Assembly (NCBI GenBank): GCA_964431655.1
Contig: CAYSKJ010000117.1
Coordinates: 1 to 10,520 of the forward strand
Source: CAYMEV01 sp964431655 [NCBI: uncultured bacterium]
Lineage (GTDB): Bacteria; CAYMEV01
DNA length: 10,520 nt
Reading direction: 5' to 3'
In this document: positions 1 to 6,894 of the stretch, piece after piece
How positions within the stretch are numbered: the first letter of the stretch is position 1
Layout of the letters: each line of letters begins with the position of its first letter
Program-made: the position numbers and the translations under genes
Notes under the pieces: model-generated
Database searches by the model: none
What the model saw: only the letters and a program-made list of their open reading frames with translations
What the model was told of the DNA's origin: nothing

Positions 1-54
1 AAAGGGGACATTTCTAATTTGGTAAAAAAGGGACATTTCTATTTTGTTTTGACA
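1..54. mobile_element. Probable insertion-sequence terminus with two tandem repeat units
   Basis: Two near-identical units sharing the core GGGACATTTCTA lie at 5-16 and 30-41, exactly 25 bp apart, each in an A-rich/T-rich setting. They are followed by TTTTGACA ending at 54. Read on the minus strand the boundary would begin TGTCAAAAC, and a 5'-TG end is common in several IS families. Repeated transposase-binding units near the ends are known for IS21-type and some other elements. No transposase is in the window, so the element would extend to the left of position 1. The family and the exact boundary are inference; the repeat itself is directly visible. Confidence 0.5.
5..41 (+). repeat. Direct repeat, core GGGACATTTCTA, 25-bp period
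   Basis: The core is at 5-16 and again at 30-41, and the similarity extends a few bases on each side (runs of A before, runs of T after). Only two copies are visible, and the array may continue leftward outside the window. Confidence 0.8.
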
Positions 55-77
55 TATTTAAAAAATTCATTGATAAA
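49..77 (+). promoter_or_regulatory. Candidate sigma-70 promoter for the 134-6894 operon
   Basis: A perfect -35 hexamer TTGACA (49-54) is followed after 17 bp by GATAAA (72-77), which matches 4 of 6 positions of the -10 consensus. The -35 coincides with the apparent end of the repeat-bearing element, so the element may supply it. A second, weaker pair is TTGATA (70-75) with TATGAG (93-98), also 17 bp apart. The region is AT-rich, so chance matches are possible. Confidence 0.4.
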
Positions 78-133
78 TAAGAAAAAATAATGTATGAGAT
101 ATTAGCAAAATACTTTATCAGGAGTGTATCTTA

Positions 134-1207
134 ATGAGTGAATTCTCACCCCTAAGGTTTATGAGGGAGATATCTGATGTCTGCAGTAATTCAGGTTATG
201 AACCCCAGGCTCAGAAGATTGTTTATGATTATATAAAACATAAAGCGGATGATATAATCACTGACTCAATTAATAATCTGTGTGCAGTTATAAACGGAAA
301 GAACAGGGATGAAGCAGGAATACTGCTTGCAGCCCATATTGATGAAATAGGTTTTACGGTCAAATACATTGATGACGATGGCCTGATATACCTTACCAAC
401 GGCTATGGCGCTGATCCCAATAAAATAATATCTGAACATGTCAGGGTATACAATTCCAGCGGTGTTGCCAGGGGAATTATTGGAAATAAATACAGGTACA
501 GGTCCGGAAATGAGACAAAGGGCCAGGATACTGAAATTGACTCCATATGGGTTGATATAGGCGCCTCCTCACGGGAGGAAGCCCAGAAATTCGTATGCGT
601 GGGTGACCCCGTTGTAGTTGACAAGGGCGTTGTTCCCCTTATGAATGACCGGATTGCTTCCCGTTCTCTTGATGATAAGATCGGGGCTATGGCCATGATA
701 AAGGCCATACTGGATATAGACCCTGCCAGGCTGGATATTCCGGTCTATTTCCTCTTTACTGCCCAGGAAGAATCAGGGTTCAGAGGAATCAAGACCTTCA
801 TGAGCAGGGGCATTAAGCTTAAGGCCGGCATATCTGTTGATGTCGGGGACAGCATGGATATACCAGGCTGTATAAAAACAAAATCCGGTGATGTAAAGCT
901 TGGGAAAGGCCCTATAATTACCCGGGGACCCAATACCAATCCACGGCTCTTTGGTATTATTGAAAAGTCAGCCCGGGAGGCCGATATACCTTATCAGCTG
1001 AGGGCTTATGCAAAGCCCTCGCCTGTGGATGCGAACGTGATCCAGGTGTCTGGAGACATTGCAGCAGCGCAGATAGATATACCCCTGAGGTATATGCACC
1101 ATCAGTCGGAGGTTGGCAGCATTATTGACCTGGATAATACCGCCAGGCTTATTACAAGCCTGCTTTATAATCTGAAAAAGGAGGACAGCTTCCTGCTGAT
1201 GGTATAA
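134..1207 (+). CDS. M42 family metallo-aminopeptidase (glutamyl aminopeptidase/FrvX-like)
   Basis: This is a 357-aa cytosolic protein of the M42 (tetrahedral aminopeptidase) family. The family are di-metal exopeptidases that trim N-terminal residues from peptides. All expected ligands are visible: H68 in AAHIDEIGF, the bridging D180 in SLDDKIG, the catalytic pair E212-E213 in TAQEESGFRG, D236 in SVDVGDSMD and H322 in RYMHHQSEV. Family members usually have H-S/T-P after that last histidine; here it is H-H-Q, a mild departure. Length is normal for the family. The ATG at 134 has CAGGAG (119-124) nine bases upstream. It is the first gene of a same-strand run and ends six bases before the next start. 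Activity as an aminopeptidase is well supported; substrate preference cannot be read from sequence. Some M42 members were once called cellulases, which is less likely here. Confidence 0.9.
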   Translation: MSEFSPLRFMREISDVCSNSGYEPQAQKIVYDYIKHKADDIITDSINNLCAVINGKNRDEAGILLAAHIDEIGFTVKYIDDDGLIYLTNGYGADPNKIISEHVRVYNSSGVARGIIGNKYRYRSGNETKGQDTEIDSIWVDIGASSREEAQKFVCVGDPVVVDKGVVPLMNDRIASRSLDDKIGAMAMIKAILDIDPARLDIPVYFLFTAQEESGFRGIKTFMSRGIKLKAGISVDVGDSMDIPGCIKTKSGDVKLGKGPIITRGPNTNPRLFGIIEKSAREADIPYQLRAYAKPSPVDANVIQVSGDIAAAQIDIPLRYMHHQSEVGSIIDLDNTARLITSLLYNLKKEDSFLLMV

Positions 1208-1213
1208 TAAGAG

Positions 1214-1543
1214 ATGGACAGCAATAAAGATCCGAAAATTACCCGGGATACGCTGTACTCCCTGAGATCGGAGAACCTTCCCATGGGCAGGCTTTCCGAG
1301 GTAAAGTTCGGAAACGTTTCATTACAGGTGCAGACTGAATTTACGCTTTATCCGAGTCCCATAATCCTGACACTGATAATACTCGGGGGGGAAATAAAAC
1401 AGAAGATTGAAAACGAAGTGGATATCAATCAGGACAGGGATAGTCTGTCAAGGCTTCTTAATGAACAGCATATGCAGACCATCAGTGAACTGAAGCAGAA
1501 AATAGAAAAGAAATTCAGCAAGACCAATCAAACAACTACATGA
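1214..1543 (+). CDS. Conserved-looking hypothetical protein, 109 aa
   Basis: I do not recognise this family. The protein has a polar N-terminus, a beta-like stretch (about residues 28-45, VKFGNVSLQVQTEFTLYP), a short hydrophobic patch (residues 49-59, PIILTLIILGG, too short for a normal membrane helix), and then a charged, probably helical or coiled-coil tail (about 60-102) rich in K, E and Q. No signal peptide is visible. It sits six bases after the M42 gene and 12 bases before mreB, so it is almost certainly co-transcribed and perhaps translationally coupled. The ATG at 1214 has only a poor ribosome site. A later in-frame ATG at 1283 (residue 24) follows a GGAG and is a possible alternative start. 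The gene is credible because it fills the gap exactly and has codon use like its neighbours. Confidence 0.7.
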   Translation: MDSNKDPKITRDTLYSLRSENLPMGRLSEVKFGNVSLQVQTEFTLYPSPIILTLIILGGEIKQKIENEVDINQDRDSLSRLLNEQHMQTISELKQKIEKKFSKTNQTTT

Positions 1544-1555
1544 CAGGAGATTAAA

Positions 1556-2581
1556 ATGGTATTTGAAGGTTTTTTCCGCATGTTTTCAAAAGATCTGGCA
1601 ATTGATCTTGGGACAGCCAATACTCTGGTATATGTTAAGGGAAGGGGCATACTGCTGTCAGAACCCTCAATCGTAGCAATAAACACCCTTACCAAAAAGG
1701 TGGAATCGGTCGGAAAGGATGCCAAGGAGATGCTGGGAAGGACCCCTGGCACTATTGAAGCAATAAAACCCATGAAAGATGGCGTGATAGCAGATTTTGA
1801 CAGCACGGAGCAGATGCTGAAGTATTTTATCAGGAAGGTCCATAACAGGAAAACCCTGATAAGGCCAAGAATTATAATAGCGGTGCCTTCCGGGATAACC
1901 CAGGTGGAAAAGAGGGCGGTCAGGGACAGCGCATTAAGGGCAGGCGCTTCAGAAGTCCATATCATCGAGGAGCCCATGGCTGCAGCCATAGGAGCAGCCA
2001 TAAAGGTTGAGGAAGCCAGCGGTTCCATGATAGTCGATATCGGGGGCGGTACCACAGAGGTTGCTGTAATATCCCTTGCCGGCATTGTAGTCTCCAAATC
2101 CATACGGATTGCGGGGAATGCAATGGACCAGGCAATTATTAAATATATCAGATCAAATTATTCCCTTCTTATAGGTGAAAGGACGGCAGAAGCGATTAAA
2201 ATCAAGATAGGCAGTGCTTTTCCCCTGGAAGAAAGGCTGACCATGGAAATAAAGGGGAGAGACCTGACCGAGGGAGTCCCAAAGACCATACTTGTAAAGG
2301 ACGATGAGATAAGGCAGGCGCTCAGCGAGACCGTACAGCAGATCGTGGAGAATATAAGGTCCACTCTGGAGAGGACCCCGCCTGAGCTCTCTGCTGATAT
2401 TGCCGATAAGGGAATAGTTTTAGCCGGCGGTGGAGCCCTTCTGAAGAATCTTGACATAAGGCTCAGGGAGGAGACAGACCTTCCCATAACCATAGCGGAA
2501 GAACCCCTGTATTGCGTGGCCCTCGGGGCAGGCGCAATGCTTGACAATATCAAACTGCTGAAAAAGGTAGTTGTAGATTAA
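1556..2581 (+). CDS. mreB: Rod-shape-determining actin homologue MreB
   Basis: MreB is the bacterial actin that polymerises under the inner membrane and positions the peptidoglycan elongation machinery. The 341 residues carry the whole ATPase fold: the phosphate-1 loop DLGTANTLVY (17-26), PSGIT (111-115), the catalytic-region EEPMAAA (138-144), the phosphate-2 loop DIGGGTTEVAVIS (161-173) and the adenosine-binding LAGGGALLKNLD (289-300). The N-terminus MVFEGFFRMF is hydrophobic/amphipathic, as expected for membrane contact. Length is standard. The start is supported by CAGGAG (1544-1549) six bases upstream. Unusually, mreC, mreD and pbp2/rodA do not follow; ridA comes next. The gene may therefore be a second mreB copy, or the mre cluster may be split in this organism. 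Confidence 0.97.
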   Translation: MVFEGFFRMFSKDLAIDLGTANTLVYVKGRGILLSEPSIVAINTLTKKVESVGKDAKEMLGRTPGTIEAIKPMKDGVIADFDSTEQMLKYFIRKVHNRKTLIRPRIIIAVPSGITQVEKRAVRDSALRAGASEVHIIEEPMAAAIGAAIKVEEASGSMIVDIGGGTTEVAVISLAGIVVSKSIRIAGNAMDQAIIKYIRSNYSLLIGERTAEAIKIKIGSAFPLEERLTMEIKGRDLTEGVPKTILVKDDEIRQALSETVQQIVENIRSTLERTPPELSADIADKGIVLAGGGALLKNLDIRLREETDLPITIAEEPLYCVALGAGAMLDNIKLLKKVVVD

Positions 2582-2644
2582 CCGCCATTTACAGCGGTAT
2601 ATAAAAGAAACAAATAAAAGTATAAGGATAAGGAGATTTTGATA

Positions 2645-3025
2645 ATGGAAAAGAGAATAATAAATACCAGTAATGCCCCGAAAGCTATAGGACCATATTC
2701 CCAGGCAGTCATGATTGACGGATTCCTTTATATCTCCGGTCAGATCCCTGTAGATCCCGGAACGGCCAGCATTGTGGAAGGCGGGATTGCACAGCAGGCG
2801 GAGATGGTTATGGAGAACCTCAAAGCCATATTGAAGGAAGCGGGGATGAGTATGTCCAATCTTGTGAAAGTAAATGTTTTTGTTAAGGATATGGGGAATT
2901 TTAATATAATAAACGAAATATATTCAAGGTATTTTACGGATAAATTCCCTGCCAGGGCCTTCGTAGAAGTATCGGAGCTTCCTAAATCAGTCATGATAGA
3001 GATCGAAGGTATTGCTCACGAATAA
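2645..3025 (+). CDS. ridA: RidA family reactive imine/enamine deaminase
   Basis: RidA (YjgF/YER057c/UK114) hydrolyses reactive 2-aminoacrylate-type enamines/imines released by PLP enzymes to keto acids and ammonia, which protects those enzymes. The 126-aa protein matches the family along its length: GPYSQAV (16-22), YISGQIPVDP (29-38), FPARAFVEV (101-109) with the substrate-carboxylate-binding arginine R104, and MIEIEGIA (117-124) with the conserved acidic residues. Members form trimers with active sites between subunits. I place the start at ATG 2645, nine bases after AGGAG (2631-2635). An in-frame TTG at 2639 would be only three bases from that site. The gene follows mreB after a 63-bp gap, and 20 bp separate it from the lipoprotein gene. 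The link to its neighbours is probably shared transcription rather than shared pathway. Confidence 0.95.
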   Translation: MEKRIINTSNAPKAIGPYSQAVMIDGFLYISGQIPVDPGTASIVEGGIAQQAEMVMENLKAILKEAGMSMSNLVKVNVFVKDMGNFNIINEIYSRYFTDKFPARAFVEVSELPKSVMIEIEGIAHE

Positions 3026-3045
3026 TATTTGCCGGGGGTGTAGAA

Positions 3046-4359
3046 GTGACACGTTTCTACGGCTTTAGAAGGTGTTTTTATTTTCTTCTGATTTTTATTA
3101 TTATCAGCCTTTTTCTGTCCTGCTCATCAAAAAAAGAAATAATGCACGAGATAAAACCGGTAAACAGGCCCATTATAAAGAAGAGGGCTGCAGTACTGCG
3201 CATATATGACAATACTGATTTTACTGCAAAAGCCGATGCTCTCAGCATGATGTACGCGGGTGAGAAAATCCCCCATGGCCAGAACATCCTGGAGCTTGAC
3301 AGCGATACCGCGGAGCTGGTTTCTTCCTACAGGATTAACAGGGCCAACTATTACCTGATGAAAGACGAAGAGCTTGACGAAAAGGGAATGCATGAACTGG
3401 AAAACCTCAGACTCCTGGCCGATAAACAAAAGGAAGCTTTGATCCTGCTCGGCATTGATGATCCTGACAGCCTTGCCGGCATTACCTTTGATCCGGCCCT
3501 TTCCAATGTATCAAAAAGCTATGATTCTGCACTTTCCAGCACAGCTACCGCCATTATTACAACGAACCTTGATAAATCCAGTATGTTTGTCCTTGTGGAA
3601 AGGGAAAGGATTGATGATATTCTAAAGGAACAAAAACTTGCGGAAGATGGACTGGTTCAGCAGAATCAGGTAAGGCCGGCGGGAAAGCTTATGGGAGCTG
3701 AGATACTTTTTATGGGAAATATATCCAATTTTACCCTTGAAAGGAGGCATGTTGAGGGAGTTGTCCCTACCGGAGCCCTCCTTTACCTGACCATATGGGC
3801 TGTGTCAGGAAAAGAGCCCAAAGGCGCCAGGGATATGATATGGTATACCGATCATCTGGACATAAAAAATTTCAGGCTGAAATGCGCTGTTGATCTTCGT
3901 GCTGTGGACGCTGTCACCGGGGAAGTCCTCTATGTGCACCAGGGAGTGGCTGACGAGAGTGTCGCAACTGTTTACATATCGGATATCGGCGGGGGGGTGG
4001 AGTATTCACAACAGCTTGCCTTCAAGGTTCTGGAAAAAGCAGTCACTAATGCCGTGTATTACATGCTTGAAGAGATTGTTCAGAAGCCTTTCAGGGGAAG
4101 GGTTGCAGAGCTTGCAGACGGTTATATCTATATAAATGCGGGAAGACTCCAGAATGTAATGCCCGGGGACCGTTTCGAGGTATTTGGAGTCCGGTCTCTG
4201 ATTGAGGACCCCGAAAGCGGCAGGCTCCTGGGCTTTGAGGAAAATACAGGCTGTTTTATTGATGTGACTGATGTGGATGAGATGTATTCCAGGGCTTTGC
4301 CTGTATCGGAATGTGCTGTGGAGCAGGGAGATTATGTTGAGTTTGCAGGGACCAGGTAA
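3046..4359 (+). CDS. CsgG-like envelope lipoprotein with FlgT-like C-terminal domain
   Basis: This is a 437-aa predicted lipoprotein. The signal peptide has basic residues R8-R9, a hydrophobic core (11-24) and a relaxed lipobox FLSC with the lipidated cysteine at 26, of the loose type seen in spirochaetes. Residues about 155-345 resemble CsgG (curli secretion channel family): the segment FVLVERERIDDILKEQKLAE (181-200), then GKLMGAEILFMGNISNF (213-229), and VDLRAVDAVTGEVLYVHQG (282-300). An insert of roughly 45 residues (232-277) separates the two halves. Residues about 349-433 (GRVAELADGYIYINAG, VMPGDRFEVF, a DPESGRLLG turn) resemble the C-terminal domain of FlgT and related outer-membrane proteins. 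The start is GTG at 3046 after the G-rich stretch 3034-3040. The stop directly abuts the start of the next gene. No curli genes are nearby, so a general envelope or sensory role is more likely than curli export. Pore formation is not proven. Confidence 0.82.
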   Translation: MTRFYGFRRCFYFLLIFIIISLFLSCSSKKEIMHEIKPVNRPIIKKRAAVLRIYDNTDFTAKADALSMMYAGEKIPHGQNILELDSDTAELVSSYRINRANYYLMKDEELDEKGMHELENLRLLADKQKEALILLGIDDPDSLAGITFDPALSNVSKSYDSALSSTATAIITTNLDKSSMFVLVERERIDDILKEQKLAEDGLVQQNQVRPAGKLMGAEILFMGNISNFTLERRHVEGVVPTGALLYLTIWAVSGKEPKGARDMIWYTDHLDIKNFRLKCAVDLRAVDAVTGEVLYVHQGVADESVATVYISDIGGGVEYSQQLAFKVLEKAVTNAVYYMLEEIVQKPFRGRVAELADGYIYINAGRLQNVMPGDRFEVFGVRSLIEDPESGRLLGFEENTGCFIDVTDVDEMYSRALPVSECAVEQGDYVEFAGTR

Positions 4360-6894
4360 ATGAAGGACTGCAGGAGATTATTCTTTCTGGCAGTCTTTGC
4401 CGGCCTTGCCCTGGTTCTTCCCTTTCTTTATGTATTTGTAAACTATATAACCCTTTCCCTGATCTGGAACTATATTTGGTCCATCAGTATTATCATGCTG
4501 ATTACAGCATCGGTTTCCATATCAGTCCATTATCTGGCAGCCCGCCGTTATTATTTTACACCTATGATGAAACCTGTCCTCAGGTATGAAAAAAGGGATG
4601 CGGTGGAAAAGGCCTATAATGCTGGCCAGTCCTTTCCCCTGATGATGGCCCTGCAGGGCGCCTGCCTTTTTGTCCTCAGCATGCTTTTCATCTCCTTTTA
4701 CCTGAAATATCAATACCCGGGGCTTTCATTCCGCAGGCTTATTATGAGTTTTTCAGCGGTTGCAGTTACTTCCTTTTTTATCTTTCTCTTTGAATATATC
4801 ATATTTAAAAGACTCGTGCAGGGTTACTACTCTGAACTTATCAATAAATACGATTTTTTCCTCGATATACAGAAAGAGCATGGAAATTTCAGAAACAATA
4901 CCTTCAGCAGGATGATAATTTTCATGATCTTTATTATAATAATATTCTCATCATTTGTTCTTTATGTCCACGCAAACCTTGAAAGCACAAGATTCAGCAA
5001 AAGGATGCTTGCCTGGATGCACAGGGACCGTGTGAATGAAGTATTTCAGGATTTTTTGGAAACGGAAATCAATACCGTCAGGAAAAACAGTTTATTTGAT
5101 TTAATTGCCCTGGACACAGCAAATGAAAAGATATCCAGGTCAACAGCCTTTATTGACGGGACAGAGTTCCAGAGGCTTTTTTATGTTCTTGATATGCGGA
5201 GAACCAGGATGGGGGAAATGATTTTCATAGAAGATACCAACGACAGGCATTTCTACCTGATCAAAGAGACGGAAAATCATGTATTCCTGTGCAGGTTTGA
5301 TGTCAGCAGTTTTAAGGAGGCCATGCCCTCTGCCCGGATTAACCCGGTTATAATTGCCCTTATGATTTTAATCTTATTTATTGCTGGTATTTTTATATCC
5401 AGGTCCTACGGGAACAATTTCAGGATACTGCACGACAAGATCGAAGCCTTTAACAATGGCAGAACAGAACAAATAAACTCGGTAATATCACATACGGAAT
5501 TTCGGGAACTGGATTTTCAGCTGAATATGATGATCTTCAGGTTCAGAGAAATATTCGGCAGGTTCCAGACAATTGATTCACTCATTGCAAGTATAAACAG
5601 CCTGGTCAGGGAAAAACTCCAGACTATAAGCGGGCATTCCGATACTGCCAGGGCTATTCTTGACAAGCTGGATTATGGCTCAGGAAACCTGGAGAACAGC
5701 ATGAGCAACAATGTCCGGATATCAGGCGAGCTTAAAAATACCGCCATGAACATGAATGCAAAATTCAGCGATTTCAACCCTTTGTTGACCAAGCTAAGCG
5801 GTGATATTAATGCATTAAGCGGTATTATATCCAGGGATTCAAACATTTATGATAATTTTTATGGTGAGATAGCAAGAATGCATGATGTCATCGGAGAGCT
5901 TTTCCAGATATCATCGGATAATTCATCAGGGCTTACAGAGCTTGATGCAAGCATCAGGCAGATACAGCTTATAACAAATGAAATACAGGAGCTTGCCCAG
6001 GGAACCTATGCTTCTTCTGAGAGCGGGGAGCTTGTAATTTATACCACCAAAGATGCCATTTACCAGATAAGCAGGCATTTTTCCAATATAAGCGGACTGA
6101 TTGACAATCTTGGCGAAAAAACCAGTAATATAGATTTTATTATTGATGTTATACATGAAATAGCAAAGAAAACCAACCTCCTGTCCCTTAATGCCTCTAT
6201 AATAGCTTCCCAGTCGGGAGAATACGGAAAAAGCTTCCTTGTGGTAGCCAATGAGATACACAGCCTTGCTGAAAAAACCACGGTATCTATTAAGAGCATA
6301 GAAAAGATGGTGGGAAGCATAAAAGAAACCGTGGAAAGTATCGCCCAGGCCCTCAGTCTGGGGAAATCAACCCTGGAAAGCGGGCTGGAGCTTATAGAGA
6401 AAGCCGGCAGTAATCTGAGGGTTATAGTGGATAAAGCAAAGGCAACCCTGGACCAGATAGGCATAATATATAAAAGCATTACTGAGCAATCCGATTCTGC
6501 CCACATGATAACCGACAATTCGCAGACCATCTATGATCAGCTAAAAATAATCAATGAAAATATAGATTCCGTAAAGGAGCTGTTCAGCAATGCATTAAGG
6601 TATAAAACCGACCTGAATGACCAGAATAATTCAATAACGAGGGTCTTTTCAAAGTGTGCGGGGAACCTGTCTATTTTTGAGAGTGATCTGAAAACCCTGG
6701 CAGTAAAGATAAAGGCCCTTGATTCGGGCATATCTGAATCTTACTCGGCTTCAAAGGCCCAGGGCGGAGTATATGAAAAGCTTGATTCCCTTTATGACCG
6801 TGACAGGAAGAGAGCTGAGGAGATTGAGGTGCTTATTGCCGAGATAGAGAAGATAAGCCAGGCGCTGAAGGATGAACTGGGTTCCCTCAGATAG
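4360..6894 (+). CDS. Six-helix membrane protein with degenerate methyl-accepting chemotaxis signalling domain
   Basis: The protein has 844 aa. Four hydrophobic helices come first (about 7-29, 34-60, 93-116, 126-150), then a helix at 184-204, a polar segment of about 120 residues that should face the periplasm (205-327), and a last helix at 330-349. A HAMP-like region (352-402) and a long coiled-coil domain follow. The chemoreceptor hairpin tip is clear: EIAKKTNLLSLNASI, then GEYGKSFLVVANEIHSLAEK. Where Tsr has E385 and R388, nearly invariant contacts for receptor trimers, this protein has I615 and Q618; E621 (Tsr E391) is kept. No C-terminal pentapeptide for CheR/CheB tethering is seen. The ATG follows the lipoprotein stop with no gap (TAA-ATG), so the two are probably translationally coupled. 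No CheA or CheW is nearby. Membership of the chemoreceptor superfamily is secure; a true chemotaxis role is doubtful. Confidence 0.85.
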   Translation: MKDCRRLFFLAVFAGLALVLPFLYVFVNYITLSLIWNYIWSISIIMLITASVSISVHYLAARRYYFTPMMKPVLRYEKRDAVEKAYNAGQSFPLMMALQGACLFVLSMLFISFYLKYQYPGLSFRRLIMSFSAVAVTSFFIFLFEYIIFKRLVQGYYSELINKYDFFLDIQKEHGNFRNNTFSRMIIFMIFIIIIFSSFVLYVHANLESTRFSKRMLAWMHRDRVNEVFQDFLETEINTVRKNSLFDLIALDTANEKISRSTAFIDGTEFQRLFYVLDMRRTRMGEMIFIEDTNDRHFYLIKETENHVFLCRFDVSSFKEAMPSARINPVIIALMILILFIAGIFISRSYGNNFRILHDKIEAFNNGRTEQINSVISHTEFRELDFQLNMMIFRFREIFGRFQTIDSLIASINSLVREKLQTISGHSDTARAILDKLDYGSGNLENSMSNNVRISGELKNTAMNMNAKFSDFNPLLTKLSGDINALSGIISRDSNIYDNFYGEIARMHDVIGELFQISSDNSSGLTELDASIRQIQLITNEIQELAQGTYASSESGELVIYTTKDAIYQISRHFSNISGLIDNLGEKTSNIDFIIDVIHEIAKKTNLLSLNASIIASQSGEYGKSFLVVANEIHSLAEKTTVSIKSIEKMVGSIKETVESIAQALSLGKSTLESGLELIEKAGSNLRVIVDKAKATLDQIGIIYKSITEQSDSAHMITDNSQTIYDQLKIINENIDSVKELFSNALRYKTDLNDQNNSITRVFSKCAGNLSIFESDLKTLAVKIKALDSGISESYSASKAQGGVYEKLDSLYDRDRKRAEEIEVLIAEIEKISQALKDELGSLR

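Noticed and set aside
1-133. Short CRISPR-like array
   Set aside because: There are only two repeat units of about 12-20 bp with a spacer far shorter than normal, and no cas genes. An IS end explains it better.
1528-2103. Antisense open frame of 191 codons across mreB
   Set aside because: It is the shadow of a well-supported MreB frame, with low-complexity S/T/P/I composition and no family resemblance.
2581-2598. Small hairpin ACCGC/GCGGT between mreB and ridA
   Set aside because: The 5-bp stem has an 8-nt loop and no T run. It is too weak to call a terminator, and the following gene is close enough to be co-transcribed.
3046-4359. Curli secretion system
   Set aside because: The protein resembles CsgG but no csgA/B/D/E/F-like genes are nearby, and it has an insert and a FlgT-like C-terminal domain.
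6060-6530. Antisense open frame across the chemoreceptor tip
   Set aside because: The sense frame matches the chemoreceptor tip closely, and the antisense product has no recognisable domain.
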